A stretch of DNA of 64,000 nucleotides from Tractidigestivibacter montrealensis (GCF_024741235.1 NZ_JANSKA010000001.1:434001-498000); one strand, 5' to 3'. Positions 34,022 through 43,831 are shown, numbered from the stretch's first letter. The notes: generated by a model from the sequence alone, not told the origin. A program made the numbers and translations.

Positions 34022-34423
34022 CTACACGCGACGACGCTTGCACGGACGGCAACCGTTGTGCGGAATGGGGGTCTTGTCCTGGATGCCCGAAACCTCGAGG
34101 CCGGCGGCCTGGAGGGAGCGGATGGCCGTCTCACGGCCGGAGCCGGGGCCCTTGACGAACACGGCGACCTTGTGCAGGCCGTGCTCCATGGCTGCCTTGG
34201 CAGCGGCCTCGGCGGCAAGCTGCGCCGCGAACGGGGTGGACTTACGGGAGCCCTTGAAGCCAACGGTGCCGCCGGACTGCCAGGAGATCACGTTGCCCTG
34301 GGGGTCGGTGATGGAGACGATGGTGTTGTTGAAGGTGCTCTTGATGTGAGCCTGGCCCACCGCGATGTTCTTGCGCTCAGAGCGGCGCACGCGGGTGGTA
34401 CGGGCATTCTTCTTCTGCGGCAT
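34022..34423 (-). CDS. rpsK: 30S ribosomal protein S11
   Basis: Part of the 30S platform near the mRNA exit. 133 residues, with [23 protein letters not shown] and [18 protein letters not shown], ending [11 protein letters not shown] as in the family. It lies 12 bases after rpsM. Confidence 0.98.
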   Translation of the reverse strand: MPQKKNARTTRVRRSERKNIAVGQAHIKSTFNNTIVSITDPQGNVISWQSGGTVGFKGSRKSTPFAAQLAAEAAAKAAMEHGLHKVAVFVKGPGSGRETAIRSLQAAGLEVSGIQDKTPIPHNGCRPCKRRRV

Positions 34424-34435
34424 TGTGTTATCCCC

Positions 34436-34807
34436 TTACGCCTTCTTCTTTGCACCGATCTGACGCTTCTTGCCCTTGCGGGTGCGAGCGTTGGTGTGGG
34501 TGCGCTGACCGCGAACGGGGAGGCCCTTGCGGTGGCGAAGACCGCGGTAGCAGCCAATCTCCATCAGACGGGCAATGTTCTGCCTCACCTCGCGGCGAAG
34601 GTCGCCCTCGGTGGTGTAGTTAGCATCGATGTAGTCACGAATCTTGGTGACCTCGTCCTCCGTCAGGTCCTTGACGCGAGTGGAGGGGTCAACACCGGTC
34701 TCCGCGCAAATCTTGGTTGCGGTGGTCTGGCCGATGCCGTAAAGGTAGGTAAGTCCGACCTCGACACGCTTGTCACGCGGAAGGTCGACGCCATTGATAC
34801 GGGCCAA
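34436..34807 (-). CDS. rpsM: 30S ribosomal protein S13
   Basis: The 30S head protein that touches tRNA and L5. 123 residues: [33 protein letters not shown], then [25 protein letters not shown] and a basic [11 protein letters not shown] end. It follows rpmJ by 21 bases. Confidence 0.98.
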   Translation of the reverse strand: MARINGVDLPRDKRVEVGLTYLYGIGQTTATKICAETGVDPSTRVKDLTEDEVTKIRDYIDANYTTEGDLRREVRQNIARLMEIGCYRGLRHRKGLPVRGQRTHTNARTRKGKKRQIGAKKKA

Positions 34808-34828
34808 CGTGAGTCTCCTCTCAGTTAT

Positions 34829-34942
34829 CTAGCCCTGACGCTGCTTGTGGCGCGGGTTCTCGCAGATTACGTATACCTTGCCGTGGCGACGAATGATCTT
34901 GCACTTGTCGCACATCTTCTTTACCGAAGGACGTACCTTCAT
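34829..34942 (-). CDS. rpmJ: 50S ribosomal protein L36 (zinc form)
   Basis: The smallest ribosomal protein, 37 residues. It starts [21 protein letters not shown]. Cys11, Cys14, Cys27 and His32 make the zinc-binding form, so zinc is needed. The ATG is at 34940-34942 after GGAAGGAAAG. A hairpin with arms CCAGTA/TACTGG (34955-34977) lies just upstream of the ribosome-binding site. Confidence 0.95.
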   Translation of the reverse strand: MKVRPSVKKMCDKCKIIRRHGKVYVICENPRHKQRQG

Positions 34943-35066
34943 GTGTCTTTCCTTCCAGTAGACAGTACCTGTACTGGTAGTACATCTGGCCTGGCAGGTG
35001 GTGCTGCCTGGCGCTCTATCTCATCGCCCAGCCGCAGGCGTGAATAACCAGCTGTGTGAGCAGCGC

Positions 35067-35285
35067 CTACTTGTAGCGGTAGGTGATGCGGCCCCTTGTG
35101 AGGTCATACGGCGAAATATCCACCACAACCTTATCGCCGGGCAGAATCCTGATGTAGTTCATCCGGATCTTCCCCGAGATGGTGCAGAGGATGGTCTTAC
35201 CGTTCTCAAGCTCGACGTTGAACATGGCGTTAGGCAGGGGCTCGATGACCTTGCCCTCAAGCTCGATTGCATCCTGTTTGCTCAA
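35067..35285 (-). CDS. infA: Translation initiation factor IF-1
   Basis: An OB-fold factor that occupies the ribosomal A site during initiation. It has exactly the usual 72 residues when started from the TTG at 35283-35285, giving [20 protein letters not shown], with GAGAGGG six bases upstream. Earlier codons in the frame give a spurious leader. It is the first gene of the infA-rpmJ-rpsM-rpsK-rpsD-rpoA-rplQ run and has its own promoter after a terminator. Confidence 0.95.
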   Translation of the reverse strand: MSKQDAIELEGKVIEPLPNAMFNVELENGKTILCTISGKIRMNYIRILPGDKVVVDISPYDLTRGRITYRYK

Positions 35286-35320
35286 ATTCAACCCTCTCAA
35301 CGCTGTGACAGCGACCAAAT

Positions 35321-35349
35321 ATCTTACCTAAAAACATCACAAACGTCCA
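35321..35349 (-). promoter_or_regulatory. Candidate promoter of infA operon
   Basis: On the minus strand -35 TGGACG (35344-35349) and -10 TAAGAT (35321-35326) are 17 bases apart. The -35 lies inside one arm of the map terminator, so terminator and promoter overlap. Confidence 0.45.
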
Positions 35350-35378
35350 CGTTGCACTTAATTCGCACAACGTGGACG
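35344..35378 (-). terminator. Terminator between map and infA
   Basis: CGTCCACGTTG and its exact 11-base complement flank a 13-nt loop. On the minus strand TTTGTGATGTTTTT follows. Confidence 0.75.
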
Positions 35379-35400
35379 CACATTATGCGCGAGAGGGGCG

Positions 35401-36195
35401 CTAGGCGTCCTTCTTGCCACCCTGCATATTGCACCAGGGGCCAACCTCATCGGCGGTGAGAATGACAGGGCCGTCTTTAGTGATGGCAATGGTGTTCTCG
35501 TAGTAAGCTGCAGGGAGGTTGTCGTTGGTGACAACGGTCCAACCATTCGAGAGCGTGTGGGAGTCATAGCTACCCATGGTAATCATGGGCTCGATGGCGA
35601 TGACCATGCCAGCCTGCAGACGAACGCCGCGGCCACGCTTGCCGTAGTTTGGCACGTTGGGATCCTCGTGCATCACGTGGCCCACGCCGTGACCAACGTA
35701 GTCGCGAACAACCCCATAACCATGAGACTCTGCAAGCTCCTGAATGGCAGCACCAACATCACCAAGGCGATTACCTGGTACCGCCTGCTCGATGCCCGCC
35801 TTTAGGCAGTCGCGCGTAACCTCGCAAAGGCCCTTGACCTCGTCCGACACCTCGCCAACATAGAAGGTCCAGGCGTTATCTCCCACCCAACCCCCAAGCG
35901 TGGCGCCCGTGTCGATTGAGATGATGTCGCCCTCCTTGAGAGCAACGGCGGGAGACGGAATACCATGGACTATCTGCTCGTTGACCGAGGAGCAGATGCT
36001 AGCGGGGAAGCCGCCGTAACCCTTGAAGGTGGGCGTGGCGCCATGCAGACGGATGTAGCTCTCAACAACCTGGTCAATCTCCCTGGTGGTGATGCCCGGG
36101 CGAACCATAGCCCCAGCACGACGAAGGGCCGCCTTGGACACTGCCCCGGCGGCCTTCATCTGCTCGATCTGTTCGGGTCTCTTGATGTGAATCAT
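35401..36195 (-). CDS. map: Methionine aminopeptidase (type I)
   Basis: Removes the start methionine from new proteins, with a two-metal site. 264 residues. Metal ligands are visible in order: IISIDTGATLGGWVGDNAWTF (two Asp), YVGHGVGHVMHEDPNV (His), VIAIEPMITMGS (Glu) and HTLSNGWTVVTNDN with the last Glu in YENTIAI. It overlaps adk by four bases (ATGA), so translation is coupled. Confidence 0.97.
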   Translation of the reverse strand: MIHIKRPEQIEQMKAAGAVSKAALRRAGAMVRPGITTREIDQVVESYIRLHGATPTFKGYGGFPASICSSVNEQIVHGIPSPAVALKEGDIISIDTGATLGGWVGDNAWTFYVGEVSDEVKGLCEVTRDCLKAGIEQAVPGNRLGDVGAAIQELAESHGYGVVRDYVGHGVGHVMHEDPNVPNYGKRGRGVRLQAGMVIAIEPMITMGSYDSHTLSNGWTVVTNDNLPAAYYENTIAITKDGPVILTADEVGPWCNMQGGKKDA

Positions 36196-36818
36196 TTGGT
36201 GAGGAGAGCCCTTACGTCGGCATAGACCTCGTCGACCGGCCTGTCTCCATCGACCTCCTTGAGAATCGAGTGACCGCGATAGTACTCGATAAGCGGTGCG
36301 GTCTGCGTCTGATAGACGTCCAAGCGCTTCTGAATCGTCTCCGGCTTGTCATCATCGCGCTGGTACATCTCGCCGCCGCAGCGCGGGCACACATCCACGC
36401 CAGCTGGGGCGGTGTAGCCGCAAGAACGGCAGGTGCGACGAGAGCTCAAGCGCTTCACAATGACGTCGGGCTTCACGTCGACGAGAAGCGCAGCGTCAAG
36501 GTTGCGCTCCATGGCAGCAAGCTCGGAGTCGAGTGTTACTGCCTGAGCAGTGTTGCGGGGGAAACCGTCGAGGATGAAGCCAGACTGCGCATCATCCGCC
36601 TCGAGACGCTCCTTCACGAGATTGATGACAAGCTGATCAGGGACGAGCTTGCCGGCATCCATGTAGGCCTTGGCCTGGAGACCGAGCTCAGACTGCACCT
36701 TGACTGCAGCGCGGAGAAGGTCGCCGGTAGAGATGTGAGCAAGCCCAAACTCCTCAACCAGCTTCTGCGCCTGCGTGCCCTTGCCTGCGCCCGGGGCACC
36801 GAGCAAAACGATGTTCAT
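36192..36818 (-). CDS. adk: Adenylate kinase (zinc LID form)
   Basis: Interconverts ATP, AMP and ADP. 208 residues from the second of two in-frame ATGs (36818), which has GGGGG at proper spacing. The P-loop is LLGAPGAGKGTQAQ and the AMP site FPRNTAQA. The LID has four cysteines (CRSCGYTAPAGVDVCPRCGG) that bind zinc, as in many Gram-positives. It lies after secY, as is usual. Confidence 0.97.
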   Translation of the reverse strand: MNIVLLGAPGAGKGTQAQKLVEEFGLAHISTGDLLRAAVKVQSELGLQAKAYMDAGKLVPDQLVINLVKERLEADDAQSGFILDGFPRNTAQAVTLDSELAAMERNLDAALLVDVKPDVIVKRLSSRRTCRSCGYTAPAGVDVCPRCGGEMYQRDDDKPETIQKRLDVYQTQTAPLIEYYRGHSILKEVDGDRPVDEVYADVRALLTK

Positions 36819-36879
36819 GTGCATCCCCCTTCAAAAAAGGGTGCCGGCCCAACGACCGGCACCCAGCGTTACAGATTGC

Positions 36880-38157
36880 CTACTTAAAGAAGCCATCGTA
36901 GTTGTGCATCTTGAGTTGGCTCTCGAGTGACGCGATGGTGTCCATGGCCACGCCGACCATGATGAGCACCGAGGTCCCGCCAAACGACTGGATGAGCGTG
37001 TCGTTTGTGAACCAGAAGATGATAGTGGGCACCACGGCAAGGACTGCCATGAAGAGTGCACCAGGAAGCGTGACGTGGTCAATGGTGCTCTTGATGTAGG
37101 CCGCCGTTGCAGCTCCCGGCCTCACACCCGGGATGAAACCACCCTGCTTGCGGAGCTGGTCGGCCGTCTCCTCGGGGTTGAAAACCATCGACGTGTAGAA
37201 GTACGCGAAGAACACGATGAGCACCACGGAGAGGACCCAGTTGAGCCAGCCCGAAGAGAGGGCGTTGGCAACGGCCTGAATCCAGCCCACGCCCGGGAAG
37301 AACACGGCGATCTGGGCCGGGAAGTACAGCACTGCGGAGGCGAAGATAATGGGCACGACGCCAGCCGTGTTGACCTTAATGGGGAGGTAGGTATTCTGCC
37401 CGCCCATGACCCGGCGGCCCACCACGCGCTTGGCGTACTGCACGGGGATGCGGCGCTGGCCGCGCTCCACGTACACAATGAGCGGCACGATTGCAACGAT
37501 CACGATGAGCGTGATGACCGTGAGCAGCGCATTGCCGTTGGTGGTCACCGAGGAGATGAGCGCCGACGGCAGACCGGACATGATGTTTGCAAAGATGATG
37601 AGCGACATGCCGTTGCCAACGCCGCGCTGGGTGATGACCTCGCCCAGCCACATGATGATCACTGCGCCCACGAGCATCGTGAAGACCACAATGACGTTCA
37701 CGAGTGCCTCGGAGATGCCCATCTGGGAGAACGTCACGCCATAGCTCTTGAAGTAGAAGAGGTAGGCAATGGCGTTGAGAAGAGCAAGGCCAATGGTGAG
37801 GTAACGGGTGTACTGCGTGATCTTGCGCTGACCCGACTCCCCCTCCTTGGCAAGCTCACCCAGCGAGGGAACCACTGCCTGAAACATCTGGAGGATGATC
37901 TGGGCAGTGATGTAGGGCATGATGCCCAGGCTGAAGACGGACATGCGCGAAAGGGCGCCGCCCGAGAACAGGTTGAGCACCGCCATGGCACCGCTCGAGG
38001 AGACGCCGGACGCATACGCGCTCAGCATCTCCTGGAACGGGGCGCCAGGCACGGGAAGGTACGCACCGAAGCGGTAGAGAACGAGAATCCCCACGGTGAG
38101 GAGAATCTTCTTCCTCAGTTCCGGCACTCGGAAAGCGTTGGCGATTCCGTTTAGCAC
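36880..38157 (-). CDS. secY: Protein translocase subunit SecY
   Basis: The ten-helix channel for protein export, 425 residues. It begins [38 protein letters not shown]. It keeps the family loops [21 protein letters not shown] and [14 protein letters not shown] and the cytoplasmic [10 protein letters not shown]. It overlaps the end of rplO by seven bases, and adk follows. Confidence 0.98.
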   Translation of the reverse strand: MLNGIANAFRVPELRKKILLTVGILVLYRFGAYLPVPGAPFQEMLSAYASGVSSSGAMAVLNLFSGGALSRMSVFSLGIMPYITAQIILQMFQAVVPSLGELAKEGESGQRKITQYTRYLTIGLALLNAIAYLFYFKSYGVTFSQMGISEALVNVIVVFTMLVGAVIIMWLGEVITQRGVGNGMSLIIFANIMSGLPSALISSVTTNGNALLTVITLIVIVAIVPLIVYVERGQRRIPVQYAKRVVGRRVMGGQNTYLPIKVNTAGVVPIIFASAVLYFPAQIAVFFPGVGWIQAVANALSSGWLNWVLSVVLIVFFAYFYTSMVFNPEETADQLRKQGGFIPGVRPGAATAAYIKSTIDHVTLPGALFMAVLAVVPTIIFWFTNDTLIQSFGGTSVLIMVGVAMDTIASLESQLKMHNYDGFFK

Positions 38158-38600
38158 GCCGGCTCGACCTTTCCTCCGGCCGCCTCAATCTTGATCTTGG
38201 CCGAGGCGGAAACCTTGTCCACCTTGACAGTGAGCTTCTTGGTGAGCTCGCCGTCACCGAGGACCTTCACAGGAACATACGTGTGCTTGATGACGCCCTT
38301 GGCGACCAGGGACTCGGCATCGACGGTGTCGCCATCTTCGAAGACCTCCTGGAGGCGGTCAACGTTGACGGGTGCGTACTCGACGCGGTTGGGGTTCCTA
38401 AAGCCGGGGAGCTTAGGAAGACGCATAGCGAGCGGCTGCTGGCCGCCCTCGAAGCCGGCGCCCTTGCCACCGCCAGAGCGGGAGAGCTGGCCCTTGGTGC
38501 CGCGGCCAGCGGTGGTGCCGTGGCCGGAAGAGTTGCCGCGACCAATGCGCTTGCGGTTCTTCCTGGAGCCCTCTGCGGGGCGCAGATCATTGAGCTGCAT
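38151..38600 (-). CDS. rplO: 50S ribosomal protein L15
   Basis: A late-assembly 23S rRNA-binding protein of 149 residues. The glycine-rich start [26 protein letters not shown] is typical. The middle has [18 protein letters not shown]. It follows rpmD by 11 bases. Confidence 0.98.
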   Translation of the reverse strand: MQLNDLRPAEGSRKNRKRIGRGNSSGHGTTAGRGTKGQLSRSGGGKGAGFEGGQQPLAMRLPKLPGFRNPNRVEYAPVNVDRLQEVFEDGDTVDAESLVAKGVIKHTYVPVKVLGDGELTKKLTVKVDKVSASAKIKIEAAGGKVEPAC

Positions 38601-38611
38601 TTGGATGACTC

Positions 38612-38800
38612 CTAGTTCTCTTCAACGGTCACGAGGTGCTTGACCTTGAAGATCATGCCTCGGACGCTGGGGTTGTCGGGCAGGACGGCGACGTCGCCGA
38701 TCTTGCGAAGGCCCATGGCACGGCAGGTGGCCGTCTGGTCCTTCTTCACCTGCGTCACGGCGCTGCGGACGAGGGTGACGGTGAGCTTCTTCTCTGCCAT
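38612..38800 (-). CDS. rpmD: 50S ribosomal protein L30
   Basis: A small large-subunit protein, 62 residues: [52 protein letters not shown]. It lies two bases after the end of rpsE. Confidence 0.97.
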   Translation of the reverse strand: MAEKKLTVTLVRSAVTQVKKDQTATCRAMGLRKIGDVAVLPDNPSVRGMIFKVKHLVTVEEN

Positions 38801-38802
38801 CG

Positions 38803-39324
38803 CTAGTTCTCCTTCCCGACGAACATCTCGGAGACGGTGATGCCACGGCGCTCGGCGGTCTCCTGGGGGCTGGAGAGCTCCTTCAGGCCCTCGGCAGCCG
38901 CCTTGATGATGTTCATGGCGTTATCGGTCCCCAGGGACTTAGAGAGAACGTTGGTGATGCCGGCGAGCTCGAAGAGCGGGCGGACAGGGCCGCCGGCGAT
39001 GACGCCGGTACCCTCGATAGCCGGCTTGATGAGAACGCGCCCGGCGCCGTAGTGGCCCTCGACCGTGTGGGGCACGCTGCCCTCGGCGGTAACGGGAACC
39101 TTGAACATGTTCTTCTTGGCGTCCTCGACGCCCTTCTGGATAGCCAGGGGCACCTCAGTGGAGCGACCCATGCCCAGGCCCACGTTACCCTTGCCGTCAC
39201 CAACGACGACGAGAGCCACGAGGGACATGCGACGGCCGCCCTTGACGGTCTTGGAGACGCGGTGGATGTAGACGACGCGCTCCTGAAGGTCCGTGTCCTG
39301 CTGGCGCTTACGATCACGTGCCAT
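38803..39324 (-). CDS. rpsE: 30S ribosomal protein S5
   Basis: A decoding-accuracy and helicase protein at the mRNA entry. 173 residues with VVYIHRVSKTVKGGRRMSLVALVVVGDGKGNVG (dsRNA-binding part) and GTGVIAGGPVRPLFELAGI. The N-terminal extension is short. It lies nine bases after rplR. Confidence 0.98.
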   Translation of the reverse strand: MARDRKRQQDTDLQERVVYIHRVSKTVKGGRRMSLVALVVVGDGKGNVGLGMGRSTEVPLAIQKGVEDAKKNMFKVPVTAEGSVPHTVEGHYGAGRVLIKPAIEGTGVIAGGPVRPLFELAGITNVLSKSLGTDNAMNIIKAAAEGLKELSSPQETAERRGITVSEMFVGKEN

Positions 39325-39333
39325 TGAATCCTC

Positions 39334-39702
39334 CTAGAACTTCAGGCCCGCGCTGCGGGCACCGTCTGCCAGAGCCTGGACACGGCCGTGATAGATACGG
39401 CCGCCACGGTCGAACTTCACCGTGGTGATGCCCTTCTCGATGGCGCGCTTGCCAACGAGCTCGCCCACGAACGCGGCGGCCTCCTTGTTGGAGCCCACCT
39501 TTCCGGTTGCGCGGAACTCGGGGTCGAGGGTCGAGGCAGAGCAGAGCGTCTTGCCCTCAGTGTCATCGATGACCTGTGCATAGATGTTGGCGTTGGTGCG
39601 GTGCACGCAGAGGCGGGGACGCTCTGGGGTACCGAAGATCTTGGCGCGGACGCGACGCTTGCGACGCGCGAGGCCAGCTGCCTTCTTCTGATACTTGTTC
39701 AT
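39334..39702 (-). CDS. rplR: 50S ribosomal protein L18
   Basis: Binds 5S rRNA and joins it to the large subunit. 122 residues: [34 protein letters not shown] then [33 protein letters not shown], the classical end. It lies 60 bases after rplF. Confidence 0.98.
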   Translation of the reverse strand: MNKYQKKAAGLARRKRRVRAKIFGTPERPRLCVHRTNANIYAQVIDDTEGKTLCSASTLDPEFRATGKVGSNKEAAAFVGELVGKRAIEKGITTVKFDRGGRIYHGRVQALADGARSAGLKF

Positions 39703-39762
39703 TCCTTCTCCTTAGTCACGCCACCACCTGACGGGGTGATGGTCTTGTGCCTGGTCCTATTA

Positions 39763-40299
39763 CTACTTGGCGGCCTTGCCGAGCTTGCGGCGGATGTGCT
39801 CGCCCTCGTAGTGGATACCCTTGCCCTTGTACGGCTCGGGCGGACGCTTCTCGCGAATCTCGGCGGCAACCTGGCCAACCTGCTCCTTGGAAATGCCCTT
39901 CACCGTAATGTGGGTGTTGTCGGGCACCTCGAACGAGATGTTCTCGGGGCAAGCGAAGATGACGGGGTGCGAGTAGCCGAGGGAGAGGTCGAGGTCCTTG
40001 CCCTTGAGCGCAGCACGATAGCCAACGCCCGTGAGCTCGAGCTTCTTCTCGAAGCCCTCGGAGACGCCAACGACCATGTTGTGGATGAGGGTGCGGACGA
40101 GGCCCTGCTGAGCGTTGGACTCCTTGGACTCGTCAACGCGGGAGACCGTGAGGACGTCACCGTCCAGGGCGATGCTCACAAGCTCAGAGAAGGTGCGGGT
40201 GAGCTCACCCTTGCTGCCCTTGGCCGAGACGGTGGTGCCGTCGATGGTCACCGTGACTCCAGCCGGAATCTGGACAGGCTTCTTACCAATACGAGACAT
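39763..40299 (-). CDS. rplF: 50S ribosomal protein L6
   Basis: A large-subunit protein next to the factor-binding centre. 178 residues, two repeated folds: MSRIGKKPVQIPAGVTVTID at the start and PPEPYKGKGIHYEGEHIRRKLGKAAK at the end, both strongly conserved. It follows rpsH by 31 bases. Confidence 0.98.
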   Translation of the reverse strand: MSRIGKKPVQIPAGVTVTIDGTTVSAKGSKGELTRTFSELVSIALDGDVLTVSRVDESKESNAQQGLVRTLIHNMVVGVSEGFEKKLELTGVGYRAALKGKDLDLSLGYSHPVIFACPENISFEVPDNTHITVKGISKEQVGQVAAEIREKRPPEPYKGKGIHYEGEHIRRKLGKAAK

Positions 40300-40330
40300 T
40301 GTCTCCTCCTATCTTGATTCAGCGGGAGTT

Positions 40331-40729
40331 TTACCAGATGTAGGCGATGACCTCGCCGCCGACGCCGAGCTTGCGAGCGTCGCGGTCGCACATCATGCCC
40401 TTGGAAGTAGAGATAACGGCAGTGCCGAGGCCACCCAGGACGCGGGGAAGCTTGTCCGCCTGGGAGTAGATGCGAAGGCCCGGCTTGGAGATGCGACGGA
40501 TGCCGCGGATGACGCGGGCGCGCCTGTTGCCGTACTTAAGCGTGATGTGAAGGGTCTTCTGGGGCTTGGTGTCCTCCACCTCGTAGCCCTCGATGTAGCC
40601 CTCCTCCTTGATGACGCGAGCGATCTCGACGAGCACCTTGGTCGAGGGCATGGAGACCTCGGCCTTGCCCGCTGAGTTCGCGTTGCGGATGCGCGTCAGC
40701 ATATCTGAAATGGGATCGGTAATCTTCAT
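40331..40729 (-). CDS. rpsH: 30S ribosomal protein S8
   Basis: A central-domain 16S rRNA-binding protein, known in other bacteria to repress its own cluster. 132 residues from [21 protein letters not shown]. The conserved end is [35 protein letters not shown]. An upstream in-frame ATG gives an 18-residue leader without a ribosome-binding site. Confidence 0.98.
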   Translation of the reverse strand: MKITDPISDMLTRIRNANSAGKAEVSMPSTKVLVEIARVIKEEGYIEGYEVEDTKPQKTLHITLKYGNRRARVIRGIRRISKPGLRIYSQADKLPRVLGGLGTAVISTSKGMMCDRDARKLGVGGEVIAYIW

Positions 40730-40816
40730 TGATCCTTCTCCTTCGTCATGATGAAACTGCGTGTCCGGTTCGCCCAAACCCATGGCATGGGCGCCTGGAC
40801 GCCAGAGCCCTGCGCC

Positions 40817-41002
40817 CTACCAGCTTGCCTTGCGGACGCCAGGAAGCTCGCCCTTGCTCGCCAGCTCGCGGAAGCAGACACGGCAGAGACCGAACTTGCG
40901 ATAGACGGAGTGGGGACGCCCACAACGCTGGCAGCGGTTCTGCTTGCGCGTCGAGAACTTCGGCTCGCGGTTCGCCTTGACGATCATCGATGTCTTAGCC
41001 AC
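40817..41002 (-). CDS. rpsN: 30S ribosomal protein S14, zinc type (S14Z)
   Basis: A 30S head protein of 61 residues. A GTG start (41000-41002) follows AAGGAGG and gives [20 protein letters not shown]. The zinc ribbon is [20 protein letters not shown]. This short zinc form is typical of actinobacteria and firmicutes. It lies between rplE and rpsH. Confidence 0.96.
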   Translation of the reverse strand: MAKTSMIVKANREPKFSTRKQNRCQRCGRPHSVYRKFGLCRVCFRELASKGELPGVRKASW

Positions 41003-41071
41003 AAATCCTCCTTCATAGTGCATCTTGACCGCCCGGTGACATCCCGGGCGAGGTCATTGCGATGGTTTGGC

Positions 41072-41632
41072 CTACTCCGCCTTGAACGGGAAGTGGAAGG
41101 CGTCGAGAAGCGCCTTGCCCTCCTCGTCGGTGGGAGCGGTGGTCACGATGGTGATGTCCATGCCGCGCGTACGGTCGATCTTGTCGAAGTCAATCTCGGG
41201 GAAGATCAGCTGCTCAGTGACGCCCATGGAGTAGTTGCCGCGGCCGTCGAAGCTCTTGGGCGAGAGGCCACGGAAGTCGCGGATGCGCGGGATGGCGACT
41301 GCGATGAGGCGGTCGAGGAACTCCCACATACGGTCGCCACGAAGGGTGACCTTGGCGCCAATGGCCTGGCCGGCGCGCAGGTGGAAGGTTGCGATAGACT
41401 TACGGGCGTGCGTGACGAGCGGCTGCTGGCCGGTGATGGCACGCAGGTCGGCGATGGCGCCGTCGATTGCCTTGGAATCGGTTGCGGCCTCGCCAACGCC
41501 CATGTTCACGACGATCTTCTCGAAGCGAGGGATCTGCATGACGTTGCCGTAGTTGAACTGCTTCTGCAGCTCGTCGCGGACCTCGTCGTAGTACTTCTGC
41601 TTGAGGCGGGGCACGTACTTCTCTTCTGCCAT
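41072..41632 (-). CDS. rplE: 50S ribosomal protein L5
   Basis: Binds 5S rRNA and contacts S13 across the subunits. 186 residues from the ATG at 41630-41632 after AAGGAGTG. Conserved parts: [24 protein letters not shown] and [13 protein letters not shown]-like [22 protein letters not shown]. Unusually, it does not follow rplX directly. Two non-ribosomal genes and a new promoter lie between. Confidence 0.97.
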   Translation of the reverse strand: MAEEKYVPRLKQKYYDEVRDELQKQFNYGNVMQIPRFEKIVVNMGVGEAATDSKAIDGAIADLRAITGQQPLVTHARKSIATFHLRAGQAIGAKVTLRGDRMWEFLDRLIAVAIPRIRDFRGLSPKSFDGRGNYSMGVTEQLIFPEIDFDKIDRTRGMDITIVTTAPTDEEGKALLDAFHFPFKAE

Positions 41633-41730
41633 GTTCACTCCTTAAATCTTGGTGGTTTACGTGCGGGGTTTCTTTCTCGCACCCCCTGGGGTGGCACTCC
41701 CAGGAGCCAGCATCTACACCGCGAGACAGC

Positions 41731-41759
41731 ATAATCCCTGCCTAGCGACGCAAGGTCAA
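41731..41759 (-). promoter_or_regulatory. Promoter of the rplE transcription unit
   Basis: On the minus strand -35 TTGACC (41754-41759) and -10 GATTAT (41731-41736) are 17 bases apart, giving a leader of about 90 bases before rplE. This shows that the second half of the spc cluster starts anew here. Confidence 0.65.
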
Positions 41760-41844
41760 ATCATAGTGTTTCCGGCGCTTTTCTGCCAGCCCTCAAGTTT
41801 GCTGGTTTTGTCGCTGAGAAATTCTCCTCAGTATCAACACGAGA

Positions 41845-41873
41845 GACCCCTCCCCGCGTGGCGGAAAGGGGTC
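41845..41873 (-). terminator. Terminator-like hairpin after zinc-ribbon gene
   Basis: On the minus strand GGACCCCTTTCC and GGGGAGGGGTC pair around a short loop, followed by TCTCGTGTTG. The T-tract is weak. Confidence 0.5.
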
Positions 41874-41910
41874 CTTGCACTAATGAAGCCCGGATGTTCG
41901 GACCGTCTGG

Positions 41911-42654
41911 CTAGTCGAGCTTCTTGCCACACTCGGGGCAGAAGTGAGAGCCTGGCTGGACGGGCGCACCGCACACGGGGCAGAACCCACCCGCGGCAGG
42001 GGCCGCCTGCTCGGCGCTTGGCGTCTCCGGTGCAAGGGCAGGCTCCGGCTGGCCTGCAGCTCCCTGTGGCTGCTCGGGCTGATCGGGCGCCTCGGGCGGC
42101 TGCGGCGCGTGGTGTGCCGGCGCCTCGGGCGCAGGCTGGAACGGCGGCTGCGGCGCGGGGCCAGCGGGAGGCAGCTCGGAGGCGGGGCGGCTCCCCAGCA
42201 TGCCCTTAATGTCGCTAGTGTTGCGCGTGATGATGACGCTCAGCATCACGGACTCAAAGGACACGCGCTCGAGCAGCTCGATAATCAGGCAGAGGATGGC
42301 GCACATGATAAGCGTGATGAGAAATACCACGATGCCGTCTGCCAGGCTCGCCAGCACCAGCGCCAGGAAGAAGAACGCGGTGAAGATGGCACAGAAGATG
42401 TAGAGCGCCCTTAGGATCTTGTCTATCACGAGCTTGTCGAAGCGTAGGAAGGGCCCCCATGTGCTCTTGTCCTTGAAGCTCAGGGGCTGCTCGTTGCCAT
42501 CGCTTGCGTATTTGCGGTATACAACCACGGCAAGCACAATGGCGGCAATGAAGCCAATGACGACCAGAGTCACAAAGATACCGCCTGCCGCGCCAATGCC
42601 AAAACTTGGACCACCGTATCCGTAGTTTTCGTACCCGTACCCATATCCGTACAT
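41911..42654 (-). CDS. Membrane protein with C-terminal zinc ribbon, function unknown
   Basis: 247 residues, not matched to a known enzyme. The N-terminus is Tyr/Gly-rich (MYGYGYGYENYGYGG). A helix at about 22-45 and two more at about 82-125 (LYIFCAIFTAFFFLALVLASL, IVVFLITLIMCAILCLIIELL) put it in the membrane. A long Pro/Ala/Gln-rich linker (about 160-222) leads to a zinc ribbon FCPVCGAPVQPGSHFCPECGKKL at the very end. It lies between rplE and a D-2-hydroxyacid dehydrogenase, inside the spc ribosomal cluster. It shares the zinc-ribbon plus membrane plan, in reverse order, with the gene at 49773. Confidence 0.8.
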   Translation of the reverse strand: MYGYGYGYENYGYGGPSFGIGAAGGIFVTLVVIGFIAAIVLAVVVYRKYASDGNEQPLSFKDKSTWGPFLRFDKLVIDKILRALYIFCAIFTAFFFLALVLASLADGIVVFLITLIMCAILCLIIELLERVSFESVMLSVIITRNTSDIKGMLGSRPASELPPAGPAPQPPFQPAPEAPAHHAPQPPEAPDQPEQPQGAAGQPEPALAPETPSAEQAAPAAGGFCPVCGAPVQPGSHFCPECGKKLD

Positions 42655-42760
42655 GGCGCTCCTTTCGGTTGGTCGAGCGTCGTTCGCCCGATGCCTGCGC
42701 GCCCCGTAGGTAATGGGGCACGGCCCTTTGGGCTTCTCTCATGGTAATACAGGGCTTGGC

Positions 42761-43759
42761 TCAGCCACGAACGACGTTCTTGAGGCTCTCGCCCCTTACG
42801 TAGCGATTAAGATTCTCTGTCGCCAGGGCTACCACGCTCTCAAGCGTTGAGTGCAGGTGCCAAAAGCCGGCTACGTGCGGCGTGATGATGAGGTTGGGCG
42901 CATCCCACAGGGGATCATTGGCTGGGAGCGGCTCGGGAGTTGTGACGTCCAGCGCCGCACCCGCAAGCCTGCCCTCCTGCAAGGCAGCACGCAATGCCGC
43001 CTGGTCAATGAGGTCACCTCGGCCGGCGTTCACCAGATACGCACCGGTCTTCATGCTGCCGAGAAACCCAGCGTCCACAAGTCCGCGCGTCTCGGCTGAG
43101 CTGGGTAGGAAGCTTGCGACCACATCTGCCTGGGGCAGCTCTTGCGCAAGCTCTTCCAAGGACACCACACGCTCGAAGGCCTGCGCATACTTTGGAGATA
43201 GGTTGCTCGGCACATGTCTTCTCACCCCTACGCACATAGACCCAACCGCCGTGCAGAGGTGTGCGAAACAGAGGCCAATGTCGCCTGCGCCCAGCACCAG
43301 GACACGAGCACCCGCCATGGTCGAAACCATCCCCTCGTCCAGCCACGCGTGGGCACGTTGGTTGTCCCGGTAGGCCGGTAGTCGCTTCATGAGTGAGAGG
43401 AGCATGGCAAACGAGTGCTCGGCAACAGCCGGACCGTATGCCCCCGTTCCGTTGGTCACGATGGTCGAAGGCGCAAGCACGCCGGGTGTAAGGTAAGCCT
43501 CGTAGCCCGCGGAGCCCAGCTGGATCCACTGGAGCCGCGGGGAGGCGGCGATAAGCGACGGTGCCACGTTGCCGAGAATCACGTCCGCCTTGGCCACGCG
43601 GTCGGCAGCAATTTCAAGCTTTGGCGTCTTTGGAAGACGGCACGTCTCGCCGACCGGAGCGGCAAAGTCGAAGACCGCATCAGGTGCGGCGGCCCTCAAC
43701 GCCTCAGCCTCTTCCTCGGTGACGGGTATCTTGACAAGCACATTATTGACTTCGCGCAT
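42761..43759 (-). CDS. D-2-hydroxyacid dehydrogenase family protein
   Basis: An NAD-dependent oxidoreductase of 332 residues, reducing a 2-oxoacid or oxidising a D-2-hydroxyacid. The start MREVNNVLVKIPV follows GGGGGAGGGG. The NAD fold is VLVLGAGDIGLCFAHL near residue 140. The catalytic Arg is in VNAGRGDLID, Glu in DVTTPEPLP and His in IITPHVAGF. The substrate is unknown. It lies within the spc cluster, after the rplX terminator and before the zinc-ribbon gene, an odd place for such an enzyme. Confidence 0.9.
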   Translation of the reverse strand: MREVNNVLVKIPVTEEEAEALRAAAPDAVFDFAAPVGETCRLPKTPKLEIAADRVAKADVILGNVAPSLIAASPRLQWIQLGSAGYEAYLTPGVLAPSTIVTNGTGAYGPAVAEHSFAMLLSLMKRLPAYRDNQRAHAWLDEGMVSTMAGARVLVLGAGDIGLCFAHLCTAVGSMCVGVRRHVPSNLSPKYAQAFERVVSLEELAQELPQADVVASFLPSSAETRGLVDAGFLGSMKTGAYLVNAGRGDLIDQAALRAALQEGRLAGAALDVTTPEPLPANDPLWDAPNLIITPHVAGFWHLHSTLESVVALATENLNRYVRGESLKNVVRG

Positions 43760-43785
43760 AACCCCTCCCCCGCAATCCTTGCGGG

Positions 43786-43831
43786 AAAAATAGCACGAAC
43801 CCGGCCACCGCAGAAGCGACAACCGGGTTCG
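43786..43831 (-). terminator. Intrinsic terminator after rplX
   Basis: CGAACCCGG (43796-43804) and CCGGGTTCG (43823-43831) form a perfect stem. On the minus strand TGCTATTTTT follows. It ends the rplC-to-rplX transcript. Confidence 0.8.
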
